Shown here: one piece after another, positions 1 to 8,311 of the stretch
How positions within the stretch are numbered: position 1 is the first letter of the stretch
Layout of the letters: each line of letters begins with the position of its first letter
From: Promethearchaeota archaeon
GTDB taxonomy: Archaea; Asgardarchaeota; Lokiarchaeia; Sigynarchaeales; SOKP01
Direction: 5' to 3'
Assembly (NCBI GenBank): GCA_019058515.1
Contig: JAHPYY010000135.1
Span: 9,716 to 73,715 of the forward strand
DNA: 64,000 bases
Notes under the pieces: generated by a model
Databases searched by the model: none
What the model was told of the DNA's origin: nothing
What the model saw: only the letters and a program-made list of their open reading frames with translations
Position numbers and translations under genes: made by a program

Positions 1-101
1 AGTTAAAGCAAAATGTTACTTTTGAAGATTTACTGGGCCTTTTGAAACCGCTGAAACAGGAAAAGCCGAAATATGTAAAAAAAATACGGAGAAAAAAGTA
101 A
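1..101 (+). CDS. C-terminal end of a gene entering from the left edge
   Basis: An open frame enters from the left edge (codons from base 3) and ends at a TAA at 99-101. About 32 residues are visible, with a moderately charged stretch (EDLLGLLKPLKQEKP) and a strongly basic tail (KKIRRKK). The composition is protein-like, but the piece is too short to assign a family. The adjoining gene is on the opposite strand and converges with it. It could be a chance open frame, since only the tail can be seen. Confidence 0.4.
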   Translation, partial: LKQNVTFEDLLGLLKPLKQEKPKYVKKIRRKK

Positions 102-207
102 GATTCTAAATTTACTGTATAGAGTATTAATTTCCTTGATATGGAATACTTTTGAATGAACAAAAAGGCTCTATACTATAAAAAGTTAAAAAAAAGAGGA
201 TTTAGGG

Positions 208-933
208 TTAAGGAGATAATTTATAATTTATCAACAGTAGAACGAAAAATACTAAGACTGGAGGAAGGAATAATATAGTAAAAATCCCTGTTATCTCGTG
301 AATTTTATAAAACAACTCAATCATTATAACTCCTATATTTACTATGAAGGCTCCTGTTAATGCCATAATATAACTTGGTCGATCAAAAAATTTCCATGTA
401 GTAAATGAATATAAAAGCAAACCTCCAATAATGATGATAATCCCCCATATTGGAACTTGACCCGATTCAAAAAGTTCCGGGACTCTAATCGCAGCTTCTA
501 TGATGTAAATAAAGAATGCGCCCGAGCAAACCATCGAAGATATTGTTAACGCTTTCTTATTTTCCAGATCCTCTCTATCATAGTAATACGCGATAATCAT
601 TAAAACTAAGAAAGTTACTGAAGGGATAATTATGTAGGAGCTTATCCATTCGCCCCAAACGGGAAATAATATTGCAAAAAAGGAAATGATGAACAGTTCC
701 CCGATAATAACGACGATCGTACCTATAAATTCTAAATAATAACCATCTACAAGAAAGATTCCCGTAAGATAGGTGACAATGCCTGCTGCGAGGATGTAAA
801 GACCGTATACCCAAGCGTTCTCAGCTGTTAATGGAAACACTATTATTATGTTAATTAAGATTATGATAAAGACCGCAATATTTACAAATCCCGTTATGAA
901 TAGTATTTTTCGTTTGTCTAATTCAATATTCAC
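208..933 (-). CDS. multi-pass membrane protein of unknown function
   Basis: About 241 residues with seven or eight predicted hydrophobic helices separated by short loops. A charged loop (YYYDREDLENKK) lies near the middle. I recognise no family. The start is a GTG at 933 preceded by a GAGGTT-type ribosome binding site. It lies just downstream of the DUF308-like membrane gene on the same strand, about 40 bases away, so the two may be co-transcribed. The size and helix number resemble the two 7TM proteins elsewhere in this window (near 44 kb and 58.5 kb), but I see no convincing residue-level match. Function cannot be inferred. Confidence 0.75.
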   Translation of the reverse strand: MNIELDKRKILFITGFVNIAVFIIILINIIIVFPLTAENAWVYGLYILAAGIVTYLTGIFLVDGYYLEFIGTIVVIIGELFIISFFAILFPVWGEWISSYIIIPSVTFLVLMIIAYYYDREDLENKKALTISSMVCSGAFFIYIIEAAIRVPELFESGQVPIWGIIIIIGGLLLYSFTTWKFFDRPSYIMALTGAFIVNIGVIMIELFYKIHEITGIFTILFLPPVLVFFVLLLINYKLSP

Positions 934-972
934 AATTGATCAACCTCTTATCTACGACTCTGAAAAACTTAA

Positions 973-1536
973 TTATTTGGTTTTGTATTTTTCCTGACCA
1001 GTAAAACCGAGTAAAAACCTTGTAAATCCGCTTAAAAACAAACTAACTGAGAAGAAACTGAAAATTAATGAATCTTCAAGTGGTAAGAGAAACACCAATA
1101 GCATCAAGATAGCGATAACGATTCCAACAATTATTACTAAAATTCTAAACCACGTGTGGTAATTGGCTCCGAATATTCCAGTTAATAACCTTGCGATAGC
1201 GATAACTAATAATGAAATCGAAATAATCAAAACTACTGTTGCTATGGTTAATGATGGCTCAATTAATACAACGAATATCATTATAATGGAGATGATTATC
1301 AATAGTATCCCAGAAATAAACTTTATTATTATCCCCGAATTTTTAAGAGCGTCGTTCGTGAAAGAGTTGATAATTCTACCCATACCCGATAATATTAAAA
1401 CCAAACTAAATAGTAGGGTTAATATAGTTATTGCCGTCGATGTGAAGAAAAAGATGGTTGCCGCAATAATCATAATTAATGTACCATTTAAAATATTTGA
1501 CGCAGAATCTCCTTTAGATCGATATTTTTCACTCAT
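973..1536 (-). CDS. DUF308/HdeD-like small membrane protein
   Basis: Six hydrophobic helices arranged as repeated pairs. The pattern GILLIIISIIMIF...P..TIATVVLIISISLLVIAIARLLTGI is characteristic of the DUF308/HdeD repeat family. In enterobacteria HdeD is an inner-membrane acid-resistance protein; archaeal members have no established role. I chose the ATG at 1536 (sequence MSEKYRS) because a GAGGTGA ribosome binding site lies 8 bases upstream. A GTG 12 bases further upstream falls inside that site and is unlikely to be used. It is probably the first gene of a two-gene membrane-protein transcript with the gene at 208-933. Confidence 0.7.
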   Translation of the reverse strand: MSEKYRSKGDSASNILNGTLIMIIAATIFFFTSTAITILTLLFSLVLILSGMGRIINSFTNDALKNSGIIIKFISGILLIIISIIMIFVVLIEPSLTIATVVLIISISLLVIAIARLLTGIFGANYHTWFRILVIIVGIVIAILMLLVFLLPLEDSLIFSFFSVSLFLSGFTRFLLGFTGQEKYKTK

Positions 1537-1664
1537 AATATAATTCACCTCGTTAAGATTTAAAAGTACTTGAATTAAAGCAATTTTTTGAAAAATATTT
1601 TATATATTTCATTAATGACAATAAGCTAGATTATAATAAAAGAACCTCACTTATATTCTATTAA

Positions 1665-2741
1665 CTATATCCACTTTCTTCTTCTGAAAAATACAAGCAT
1701 TACTATAGCAATTAGAGTCATAACGACAATAAGGAGAGGGTAAGCGATTGGGGATTGATATTCAGGCATGTAGAGGAAGTTCATACCGTAAAATCCTGCT
1801 AAGAACGACAATGGAATAAAAATCGTTGAGATGACGGTGAGAACTTTCATAATTTCGTTCATTCTATTACTTACACTTGAAAGATACATATCCAACATAC
1901 CAAAAATAATATCTCTATAATTTTCCAATAAATCGCTTATACGAAAGATATGATCGTAAAGATCTCTTGTATAAATATTTAAATCGTCTGAAATCAAATT
2001 AGATTCTTCCCTTTGTAATTTATTGATAACTTCCCGTAAGGGCCAAATGGATTTTCTAATTTCGATGCTATTTCTTTTTAACCGATATATAGATTGTAAA
2101 ACATCGGGTTCGGGACTTTTTACAACCTTCTCCTCAATTTGCTCGATTAATTCTGCTATAATCTCAATAATTACAAAATAATTATCAACTACTACGTCAA
2201 TTAGGGTATACATTAAATAATCTGATTTCATCGTGCTGATTCTTGCTTTCTGTGTTTTTATCCTGTCTATAATTGGCGCAAATATGTCGCTTTCTTGTTC
2301 GATAAATGATAACACGTAATTTTCCCCTAAAATGATACTAATTTGTTCAGTTTCCATATTCTCGTTTTGATGATTCCATATCAGCGTTTTTAGTACTATA
2401 AACAGGTAATCTTCGTAATCTTCGAATTTTGGTCTTTGATTGGGATTTAAAATATCCTCTAAAACAAGTGGATGAAGGTTGAATAACTGTCCAATTTTTT
2501 CAATCACATTAGTTTCAAATAAACCTGCAATATTCACCCACCTTATTTTATTTGGATCGATTTTTTTCAAATCATCATTAATATCCTCTATGTCTTTAAT
2601 AGAAAAGCTTTTTGAGTTATAATCGATTGCTTTTACCTTAGTTTTAATTTTTGGTTTTTCTCCAGTATAAACAAGAGTTCCTGGCGGGGCTCCTACTTTC
2701 TTTTTCTTTTTTATTTTTAAAATCTTTTTAGGAATAAACAT
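1665..2741 (-). CDS. corA: CorA-type Mg2+/divalent cation channel
   Basis: A 358-residue member of the CorA metal ion transporter family. It has a long soluble N-terminal funnel domain, then a long helix and two C-terminal transmembrane helices. The signature Gly-Met-Asn (YGMNF, about residues 318-322) follows the first helix, and the last helix ends in the basic RRRKW tail. The first 15 residues are very lysine-rich. CorA forms homopentamers that import Mg2+ (also Co2+/Ni2+) down the membrane potential. The ATG at 2741 follows a 354-base intergenic region shared with the divergent gene at 3096. The length and domain order are normal for the family. Confidence 0.93.
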   Translation of the reverse strand: MFIPKKILKIKKKKKVGAPPGTLVYTGEKPKIKTKVKAIDYNSKSFSIKDIEDINDDLKKIDPNKIRWVNIAGLFETNVIEKIGQLFNLHPLVLEDILNPNQRPKFEDYEDYLFIVLKTLIWNHQNENMETEQISIILGENYVLSFIEQESDIFAPIIDRIKTQKARISTMKSDYLMYTLIDVVVDNYFVIIEIIAELIEQIEEKVVKSPEPDVLQSIYRLKRNSIEIRKSIWPLREVINKLQREESNLISDDLNIYTRDLYDHIFRISDLLENYRDIIFGMLDMYLSSVSNRMNEIMKVLTVISTIFIPLSFLAGFYGMNFLYMPEYQSPIAYPLLIVVMTLIAIVMLVFFRRRKWI

Positions 2742-3095
2742 AAAATTTACCGTCTATTATCGTTATTCTAATAATAAAAAAAATGATGTATTAGTTATTT
2801 CATTATCTGCTAAATTAATTAATGCATCTGAAGAATTACTCCAATACTTAGAAATTGTACCGTTCTTTCCAAGCGTAAGAATATTAATATATTTCTAATA
2901 GAACTTTTAATTCCTCGATTAAAAATTATGAGATTGAGAGGTATTAATAAAAATCTTAATCATTTTATTCATTACTCTTCTATGAAATGTATAATATAAG
3001 CGAATTTTTGATATAATAAGGTTGAAAAGTAAAATCTTTATTATGCACTTCCTTTTGAGAATCTATGGGATATTTGACTTAGATTTTCTAATATT
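2742..3095. other. divergent intergenic region, no gene seen
   Basis: These 354 AT-rich bases separate corA (minus) from the URO-D-like gene (plus). They must hold both promoters; TATA-like stretches such as TTGATATAATAAGG near 3008-3021 are present. I see no open frame with coding character and no strong inverted repeat. Confidence 0.5.
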
Positions 3096-4247
3096 ATGGT
3101 ATTAAAAGAAGACATTCAAGAAGCAAAGGAAAGGTTGAAAGCGTGGTGGGATGGAGAACTGCTTGATCGTCCCTGCATTTCCTATTTTTGTCCTGATTCT
3201 ACAAAAATTTTTCCTGGAATCTATGATTACTGGCGTTTAGCAAAAGATTGGGACGATGTAGAGGGTGCATTCGATAGTCTCGAAAAAATGAGCAAAACCC
3301 TTATTTTTGGAGCTGAAAATATTCCATGGTTTTGGCCTAATTATGGTCCGGGTATAATGGCCGCGTTGTTTGGCGTAGTCCCTAAATTTGAAAAAAACGG
3401 CCAAACGGTTTGGTTTAATAAGCCCATTCCAGTGGACGAAATCGTGAGTTATTTGGAAGGCATAGTGATTAACAACAATAACGAATGGTACGATCGGTTA
3501 ATTAGAATCACGGAATACGCTGCAAAGAGAGCGGGTAAGGAAATTAGCGTGGCGTTAACCGATTTGGGGGGTGTGATGGATATTCTATCCTCGTTCCTAG
3601 GACCCACCAATATTATCGTTACGATGAAAAGAAATCCGGGTATCCTAGATTCTTGTCGTGAAATCATATTAGAAGCTCTATTAAAAGTCTACGACAAGCT
3701 TCAATCGATTATCGAAAAATACGGGGACGGAAGCAATAGTTGGATCCCAATTTGGTGCCCAAAACGGTATTATCCTATACAATCGGATTTTAGCGTAATG
3801 CTTTCACCAAAACTCTTTGAACGATTTGTATTACCCGATATTGTCGCTCAGGCAGAATATATGGATTACGCAGTATACCATATGGATGGACCTGGTCAAT
3901 TAATTCACCTTGATAATTTATTAGCAGAACCTTCTATAACCTGCATACAGTGGGTTCCTGGAGCAGGAGCTGAACCAGCAAGCAGCGAAAAGTGGATGCC
4001 CATCTATGAAAAAATCCAATCAGCAGGAAAGAATCTAATTGTCGATAATCCTTTCGAGAGTTCAAAGATAGTTACCAGATTATATAGAAAACTAGATCCT
4101 AAAAGGATATTTATGGTCCTAATTTATTTCTCAGAAATAGAAATGGAGTACTATCTTCCCGATTTCGTGGGAGGTAGATACGGTGAGGGAGATTATAAGC
4201 AATTTAAGAGAGAATATAGACGACGCCAAAAACAACAACAAAGTTAA
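3096..4247 (+). CDS. uroporphyrinogen decarboxylase (URO-D) family protein, probable corrinoid-type methyltransferase
   Basis: A 383-residue protein of the URO-D superfamily in the branch often annotated as corrinoid/coenzyme M methyltransferase-like rather than haem synthesis. The opening (LKEDIQEAKERLKAWWDGELLDRP) is typical of that uncharacterised branch, and the motif YHMDGPGQLIHLDNLL near residue 265 matches the barrel-strand region with the conserved His/Asp. No haem-pathway genes lie nearby. A GPH-family sugar transporter follows about 115 bases downstream on the same strand, so a link with uptake of a methylated or glycosidic substrate is possible but is inference. The ATG at 3096 has no clear ribosome binding site. 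Confidence 0.75.
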   Translation: MVLKEDIQEAKERLKAWWDGELLDRPCISYFCPDSTKIFPGIYDYWRLAKDWDDVEGAFDSLEKMSKTLIFGAENIPWFWPNYGPGIMAALFGVVPKFEKNGQTVWFNKPIPVDEIVSYLEGIVINNNNEWYDRLIRITEYAAKRAGKEISVALTDLGGVMDILSSFLGPTNIIVTMKRNPGILDSCREIILEALLKVYDKLQSIIEKYGDGSNSWIPIWCPKRYYPIQSDFSVMLSPKLFERFVLPDIVAQAEYMDYAVYHMDGPGQLIHLDNLLAEPSITCIQWVPGAGAEPASSEKWMPIYEKIQSAGKNLIVDNPFESSKIVTRLYRKLDPKRIFMVLIYFSEIEMEYYLPDFVGGRYGEGDYKQFKREYRRRQKQQQS

Positions 4248-4362
4248 GATAATACTCTTATTTATTCTACTTTTACAATTTGGATTTATTTGTTTTTGAA
4301 CCTTTAAATAAATCCTAAACGAGTTCTATATATACACTCTAAAAATTATTAATTTGATAAAA

Positions 4363-5739
4363 ATGGAATCAGATAATATAATTTCGAAGAAAACCACGAT
4401 ATTTTATTCTTTTGCTGGAATAGCAGACGCCATGAGTTATCAAATGTTCACTTTTTACATTTTTAACTTTTACTTCACCGTTGTAGGACTTGAAATATGG
4501 TTAGTCACACTTGGCTACATTATATGGAGCGTTTGGAACGCAATTAACGATCCCCTTTTAGGAGTTTTATCCGATCGCACCTCTTCCAAATGGGGGCGTC
4601 GGAAACCATACATCATCTGTGGATTAATTCCAACCTGTATTATTATTGTGTTGCTGTGGACGCCACCTGGAGGTTCTGATGTGTTAGCATTCATTTACTT
4701 CTTAGTAATCATAAACCTTTTTGACACATTTTACACGATGTACTCTCTTAACCAAACGGCTCTATTTCCAGAAATGTTTCAAAATCTTGAACAGAGAGCA
4801 AAAGCAAATAATTATGTGCAGATTTTTAACATAATTGGACTATTGTTGGCGGCTTTATTACCTTCTTTCTTCATAACGGAATTTTTAGGGCCTGGTGCTG
4901 AATTAGAGTACATAACGGCAGCGATTGTAATGGCAATCCTAGCAGCGGTGTTCGGAACTGTTTTCATAATCTTCGGAATAAAAGAAAGAAAAGAATATTC
5001 TAAAGATCCAGAGAGCGCACCGTCGTTCTTAAGTGCTATAAAGTTTACATTTAAAAATAAAGCTTTTACAACATATATATTAGTGAACCTAGCGCAATGG
5101 TATGTGTTTGGATTATTTCCCATAATGAATCCTTATTTTTTGGGCTACATTGTAGGAATTACGGACGCGTTAATCCAATCACTGTTCTTAGCTATTGTGT
5201 TTATAACCGCAATTGTATTTATGGTGCTGTGGGCTAAAATATTTAACAGAAGAGGTGCTAAAATGGGTCACATCATTGCGGTGTGCTCTTTAATTTTGAC
5301 GCTATTACCTTTCTTGATAGTGTGGGATCTTTTTAGCGCAATTATCGCTTATATACTGGTTGGTATAGGATTTGCAGGAGTTATGTTCGGCAGGGATGTC
5401 ATGATGGCTACAATAATCGATAACGACGAAGTAGAAACAGGTGTGAGGAGAGAAGGTGGGTATTACGGAGTTAACGCGCTAATAATCCGTTTTTCGACGA
5501 TAGCAGTTTCGCTTTCTGTTGCGATGGTCTTTAATACTATAGGATGGATAATTTTCGATCCGACAAGCATTACCGAAGAGACTTTGTTGGGGATACGATT
5601 TTTAATGGGGTTATTTCCTGCCATAGGATTAGCCATAGGCCTATTACTGCTTATAAAGTTCCCCATAACTAGAGAAAAATACGCAGAAATTCGGAATAAA
5701 ATCGATCAAATGCATCAAGATAAAAAAGATAGATTATAA
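4363..5739 (+). CDS. MFS transporter of the GPH (glycoside-pentoside-hexuronide) family
   Basis: A twelve-helix transporter of about 458 residues. The loop after helix 2 contains NDPLLGVLSDRTSSKWGRRKPYI, the GPH/MelB hallmark (NDP...D.(T/S)..(R/K)WG(R/K)(R/C)(R/K)P). Members symport sugars or glycosides with Na+ or H+. I prefer the ATG at 4363 over an in-frame TTG nine bases earlier. The central loop is charged (KERKEYSKDPE) and the C-terminus is lysine-rich, as usual. It sits between the URO-D-like gene and the tautomerase on the same strand. A second, more divergent GPH-like transporter lies at 12352-13755. Confidence 0.88.
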   Translation: MESDNIISKKTTIFYSFAGIADAMSYQMFTFYIFNFYFTVVGLEIWLVTLGYIIWSVWNAINDPLLGVLSDRTSSKWGRRKPYIICGLIPTCIIIVLLWTPPGGSDVLAFIYFLVIINLFDTFYTMYSLNQTALFPEMFQNLEQRAKANNYVQIFNIIGLLLAALLPSFFITEFLGPGAELEYITAAIVMAILAAVFGTVFIIFGIKERKEYSKDPESAPSFLSAIKFTFKNKAFTTYILVNLAQWYVFGLFPIMNPYFLGYIVGITDALIQSLFLAIVFITAIVFMVLWAKIFNRRGAKMGHIIAVCSLILTLLPFLIVWDLFSAIIAYILVGIGFAGVMFGRDVMMATIIDNDEVETGVRREGGYYGVNALIIRFSTIAVSLSVAMVFNTIGWIIFDPTSITEETLLGIRFLMGLFPAIGLAIGLLLLIKFPITREKYAEIRNKIDQMHQDKKDRL

Positions 5740-5801
5740 AAGCAATAAAGTAAAAATTCACTTTTTTCTTATTTACTTTTTATACTTTTACTTTAAAATT
5801 T

Positions 5802-5807
5802 GGAGGT
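5802..5807 (+). promoter_or_regulatory. strong ribosome binding site that points to an ATT start
   Basis: GGAGGT lies one base before an ATG (5809) but seven bases before an ATT (5815). Only the ATT has normal Shine-Dalgarno spacing. It also leaves proline as residue 2, the catalytic residue of tautomerases after Met removal. Confidence 0.6.
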
Positions 5808-5814
5808 AATGCAT

Positions 5815-6018
5815 ATTCCTTTAGCACAAATTTATCTCTGGAAAGGAGTATCGGATGAAGCTTGTGAAAAAGTCATAAAGGGAGTAACTGATGTATTTGT
5901 TAATTTAGGGATCCCCGCTCAAGCAGTTGAGGTCGTAATAAACGAGATTCCTAAGAAACACTGGGGAATTGCAGGAGAACCAGCAACAAAGGCAAGACCT
6001 GATGCACAAAGCCCCTAG
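5815..6018 (+). CDS. 4-oxalocrotonate tautomerase-family protein, probable ATT start
   Basis: A small protein of 67 residues when read from the ATT at 5815. The order PLAQIYLWKG, VTDVFVNLGIP and VVINEIPKKHWGIAG matches 4-oxalocrotonate tautomerase-like proteins, which are about 60-70 residues long and form oligomers. These enzymes use the N-terminal proline exposed by Met removal as catalytic base. A start at ATG 5809 would give Met-His-Ile-Pro and bury the proline; a start at TTG 5800 would overlap the ribosome binding site. The ATT start gives Met-Pro and a seven-base spacer to GGAGGT. The substrate is unknown. It follows the GPH transporter by about 75 bases on the same strand. Confidence 0.75.
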   Translation: MPLAQIYLWKGVSDEACEKVIKGVTDVFVNLGIPAQAVEVVINEIPKKHWGIAGEPATKARPDAQSP

Positions 6019-6132
6019 TAAATCTAAAAATTTCCTTTTTTTTTTAAATTAATACTGACTGAAAGATGTAAAATCAATCAAATCCGTCTAGAAAAGAAGG
6101 AAAAAATTAGCAAAGAGTAGATTAAGAACTAA

Positions 6133-7290
6133 TTAATTTCTTTTTTTGCGAAGTTCTATCTTTTTTTCTCTTTCTTTATATTTTTTTTTCTTTTCAGATA
6201 TCATATCGTATAATTGATCAAGCGTCTCTGGTGGTTCGTAAACATTTTCTTTTTGGACTAAAGTTATTGCCTCTGATGGACAAACATATACGCAATTTCC
6301 GCATCCAATACATCTAATTGTATTAACCTTCGATATACCATCTTCTTGGTAAATGGCTTTTAGTTGGCATCGATCCAGACAAGAACCACATCCAGTACAA
6401 ATATCCTCGTCGATTTCAGCGTAATAATTAGACATTACAAAATCCGCGGGATTAGGTAACCTCGATATGTGGAATAACCCTTCGCAACAACATGTACAAC
6501 AACTGCAGATGAAATCAATCCTTTGTGAATTCCCAGGCTGAAAGATCAAGCCTTCCTCCTCGTTCTTCTTTAGAAGTTCTAATGCTTCCTCTTTACCTAC
6601 TTCTCTTGCCCAACCTCTTTCGATATTCATTTCTGCGGGTAGTCCAATAGTAAGGCAGACATCTCTTCTATCTGTTGCTTTACAAGACTTTCCTAAAATG
6701 TCATTTGCTTGACGACAAACACAATTAGCGACACCAAAAGGCCCATTTGAATTATTAACAAGCGATTTTACATTATCATAATTTATTATTTGATTTTCGT
6801 GTTCTATCTCTAAACCTATAGGAATGACACGAGTTTGCGGAATTGGTACTTTTAATAAATCTTTTGTCCATGCTTCCTTCGTGTACTGTCGGATATCTTT
6901 TACAAATCCCTCTGTTAATTTATCAATTTGGAATTCGAATATACCAATCATAAGAATTGCGTTTCCGTATTTCTTTGATCCACCTTTTAACGAAGACATG
7001 ATCGCACCTTTATCAGCCATGCTCTCTAAATGATTTTCTAATTCTTCTAAAGAATATCCTAATGATTTTATTCGTTCATATATGCTTTCTATCGGTTCTA
7101 AATTGCTCCAAGAAAAGTTTAGTTTACTCGCAATTACTGCTTCTTCAGGAGTAAATAACCTTTTTAAAAGTCTAATTTCCACTCCTGACTCAGTAGGAGG
7201 AAATCCAATTGGTAACTGGTCTAAATGTTCTTGAAGATTTCTATATACATCTGTTTTGGATGCATCTGTTTTGTAGTCCTTTATCGTCAT
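6133..7290 (-). CDS. Fe-S protein with C-terminal 2[4Fe-4S] ferredoxin domain
   Basis: A 385-residue protein. The N-terminal third looks helical (FTPEEAVIASKLNF, SLEELENHLESM), as in a winged-helix-like module. The middle has cysteine-rich segments (CVCRQANDILGKSC...C and CSCCTCCCEGLF). The C-terminus carries two classical ferredoxin motifs, CTGCGSCLDRC and CIGCGNCVYVCP, then a lysine/glutamate-rich tail. It is probably a cytoplasmic electron carrier or redox-sensing protein; similar proteins in archaea and clostridia are uncharacterised. It lies 70 bases downstream of the ribose-1,5-bisphosphate isomerase gene on the same strand and could belong to that transcript, though no functional link is known. 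Confidence 0.7.
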   Translation of the reverse strand: MTIKDYKTDASKTDVYRNLQEHLDQLPIGFPPTESGVEIRLLKRLFTPEEAVIASKLNFSWSNLEPIESIYERIKSLGYSLEELENHLESMADKGAIMSSLKGGSKKYGNAILMIGIFEFQIDKLTEGFVKDIRQYTKEAWTKDLLKVPIPQTRVIPIGLEIEHENQIINYDNVKSLVNNSNGPFGVANCVCRQANDILGKSCKATDRRDVCLTIGLPAEMNIERGWAREVGKEEALELLKKNEEEGLIFQPGNSQRIDFICSCCTCCCEGLFHISRLPNPADFVMSNYYAEIDEDICTGCGSCLDRCQLKAIYQEDGISKVNTIRCIGCGNCVYVCPSEAITLVQKENVYEPPETLDQLYDMISEKKKKYKEREKKIELRKKRN

Positions 7291-7359
7291 TAAATAAGAA
7301 TAAATGTGATAGTTATTTAACTTTTTGAATAAACTTAACTCTGTTGAATACAGAAAAAA

Positions 7360-8307
7360 CTAAAATTCTGATAAATCGGGATATAACTTATTGAAATAGA
7401 AATGAACGTGACTGCTAGCAAATATTCCCGCTTCTGTTATTAAACCGTCAATATATCTTCTGCTCACTGTTTCGAAAGCGGGATTTAGAACTCTAACTCC
7501 TTTTGGGGCATCATTCCATATTTCGGCTGGTTCCCTCATTTCTATTTTTTCTAAGATGCCAAAAGAAGTTTCTGGATTATATTTTAATAGCGGAGAAGCC
7601 ACATAAAAAGGAACATGCTCTTCGTGAGCAACTAAAGCAAGCAACCTGCTTCCAATCTTGTTTAAAACAGTTCCTTCACTTGTTATCGAGTCAGCTCCTA
7701 TAATGATCAAATCTACTTCGAAATGATTAACCGCCCAACGCATCGCGCTGTCCACGATGTGCATAACCTCAATTCCCGCATCCATTAATTCTCGCGCAGT
7801 TTTTCTGCCTTGTAATCTTGGTTGAGTTTCAGTATTAATTACTTTAATGTGATCCTTTCCTTGTCTTTTTGCTTCTAGTATTATACCGGTAACGACAGAC
7901 GAGTGGCAGTGGGTCATAATCACGAAATCATCGTTGTCTTCTAACTCGGGAATCCTTCTCGCGCCGATCTCTGCAATTTTTGCTTTAGAGTCTTTTATCA
8001 GTGCTTTATATTCGTCCTTAAAACTCTCAATTATATCCGGAATTTGGGTAAATTTTATTTGGTCTCTTACTTTCCATATTTTATTTAAGATGTAGTTTAA
8101 ACCATTTCTCATTGCAGGCTCCGTAGGACGCGTATCGATTAGGATTTCTTTAGCTTCGCTTAGTTTGGAAAAAAATTTGCTTATATCCTTGGTAGTTATT
8201 CTTCTCGCATAATCGCTAAGAAATGTAATAGCGTGAGTTGCAACGTTAGTGGCACCTTGAATATCTAACGATTTTATTTTTTTAGTATCTTCAAGTAATT
8301 TTTCCAT
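7360..8307 (-). CDS. ribose-1,5-bisphosphate isomerase (eIF-2B-related)
   Basis: A 315-residue member of the eIF-2B alpha/beta/delta superfamily. In archaea, R15P isomerase converts ribose-1,5-bisphosphate (made from AMP by AMP phosphorylase) to ribulose-1,5-bisphosphate for RuBisCO. Visible family motifs are TRPTEPAMRNGLNYIL near the N-terminus, MTHCHSSVV around the catalytic cysteine, NTETQPRLQGRKTARELMDAG, and IIGADSITSEGTVLNKIGS with the conserved Asp. The ATG at 8307 begins four bases after the RuBisCO stop codon, a tight operon arrangement that supports the assignment. AMP phosphorylase, the first enzyme of the route, is not in the window. Related sequences include methylthioribose-1-phosphate isomerase, but the RuBisCO neighbour favours R15P isomerase. 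Confidence 0.9.
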   Translation of the reverse strand: MEKLLEDTKKIKSLDIQGATNVATHAITFLSDYARRITTKDISKFFSKLSEAKEILIDTRPTEPAMRNGLNYILNKIWKVRDQIKFTQIPDIIESFKDEYKALIKDSKAKIAEIGARRIPELEDNDDFVIMTHCHSSVVTGIILEAKRQGKDHIKVINTETQPRLQGRKTARELMDAGIEVMHIVDSAMRWAVNHFEVDLIIIGADSITSEGTVLNKIGSRLLALVAHEEHVPFYVASPLLKYNPETSFGILEKIEMREPAEIWNDAPKGVRVLNPAFETVSRRYIDGLITEAGIFASSHVHFYFNKLYPDLSEF

Positions 8308-8311
8308 AATT

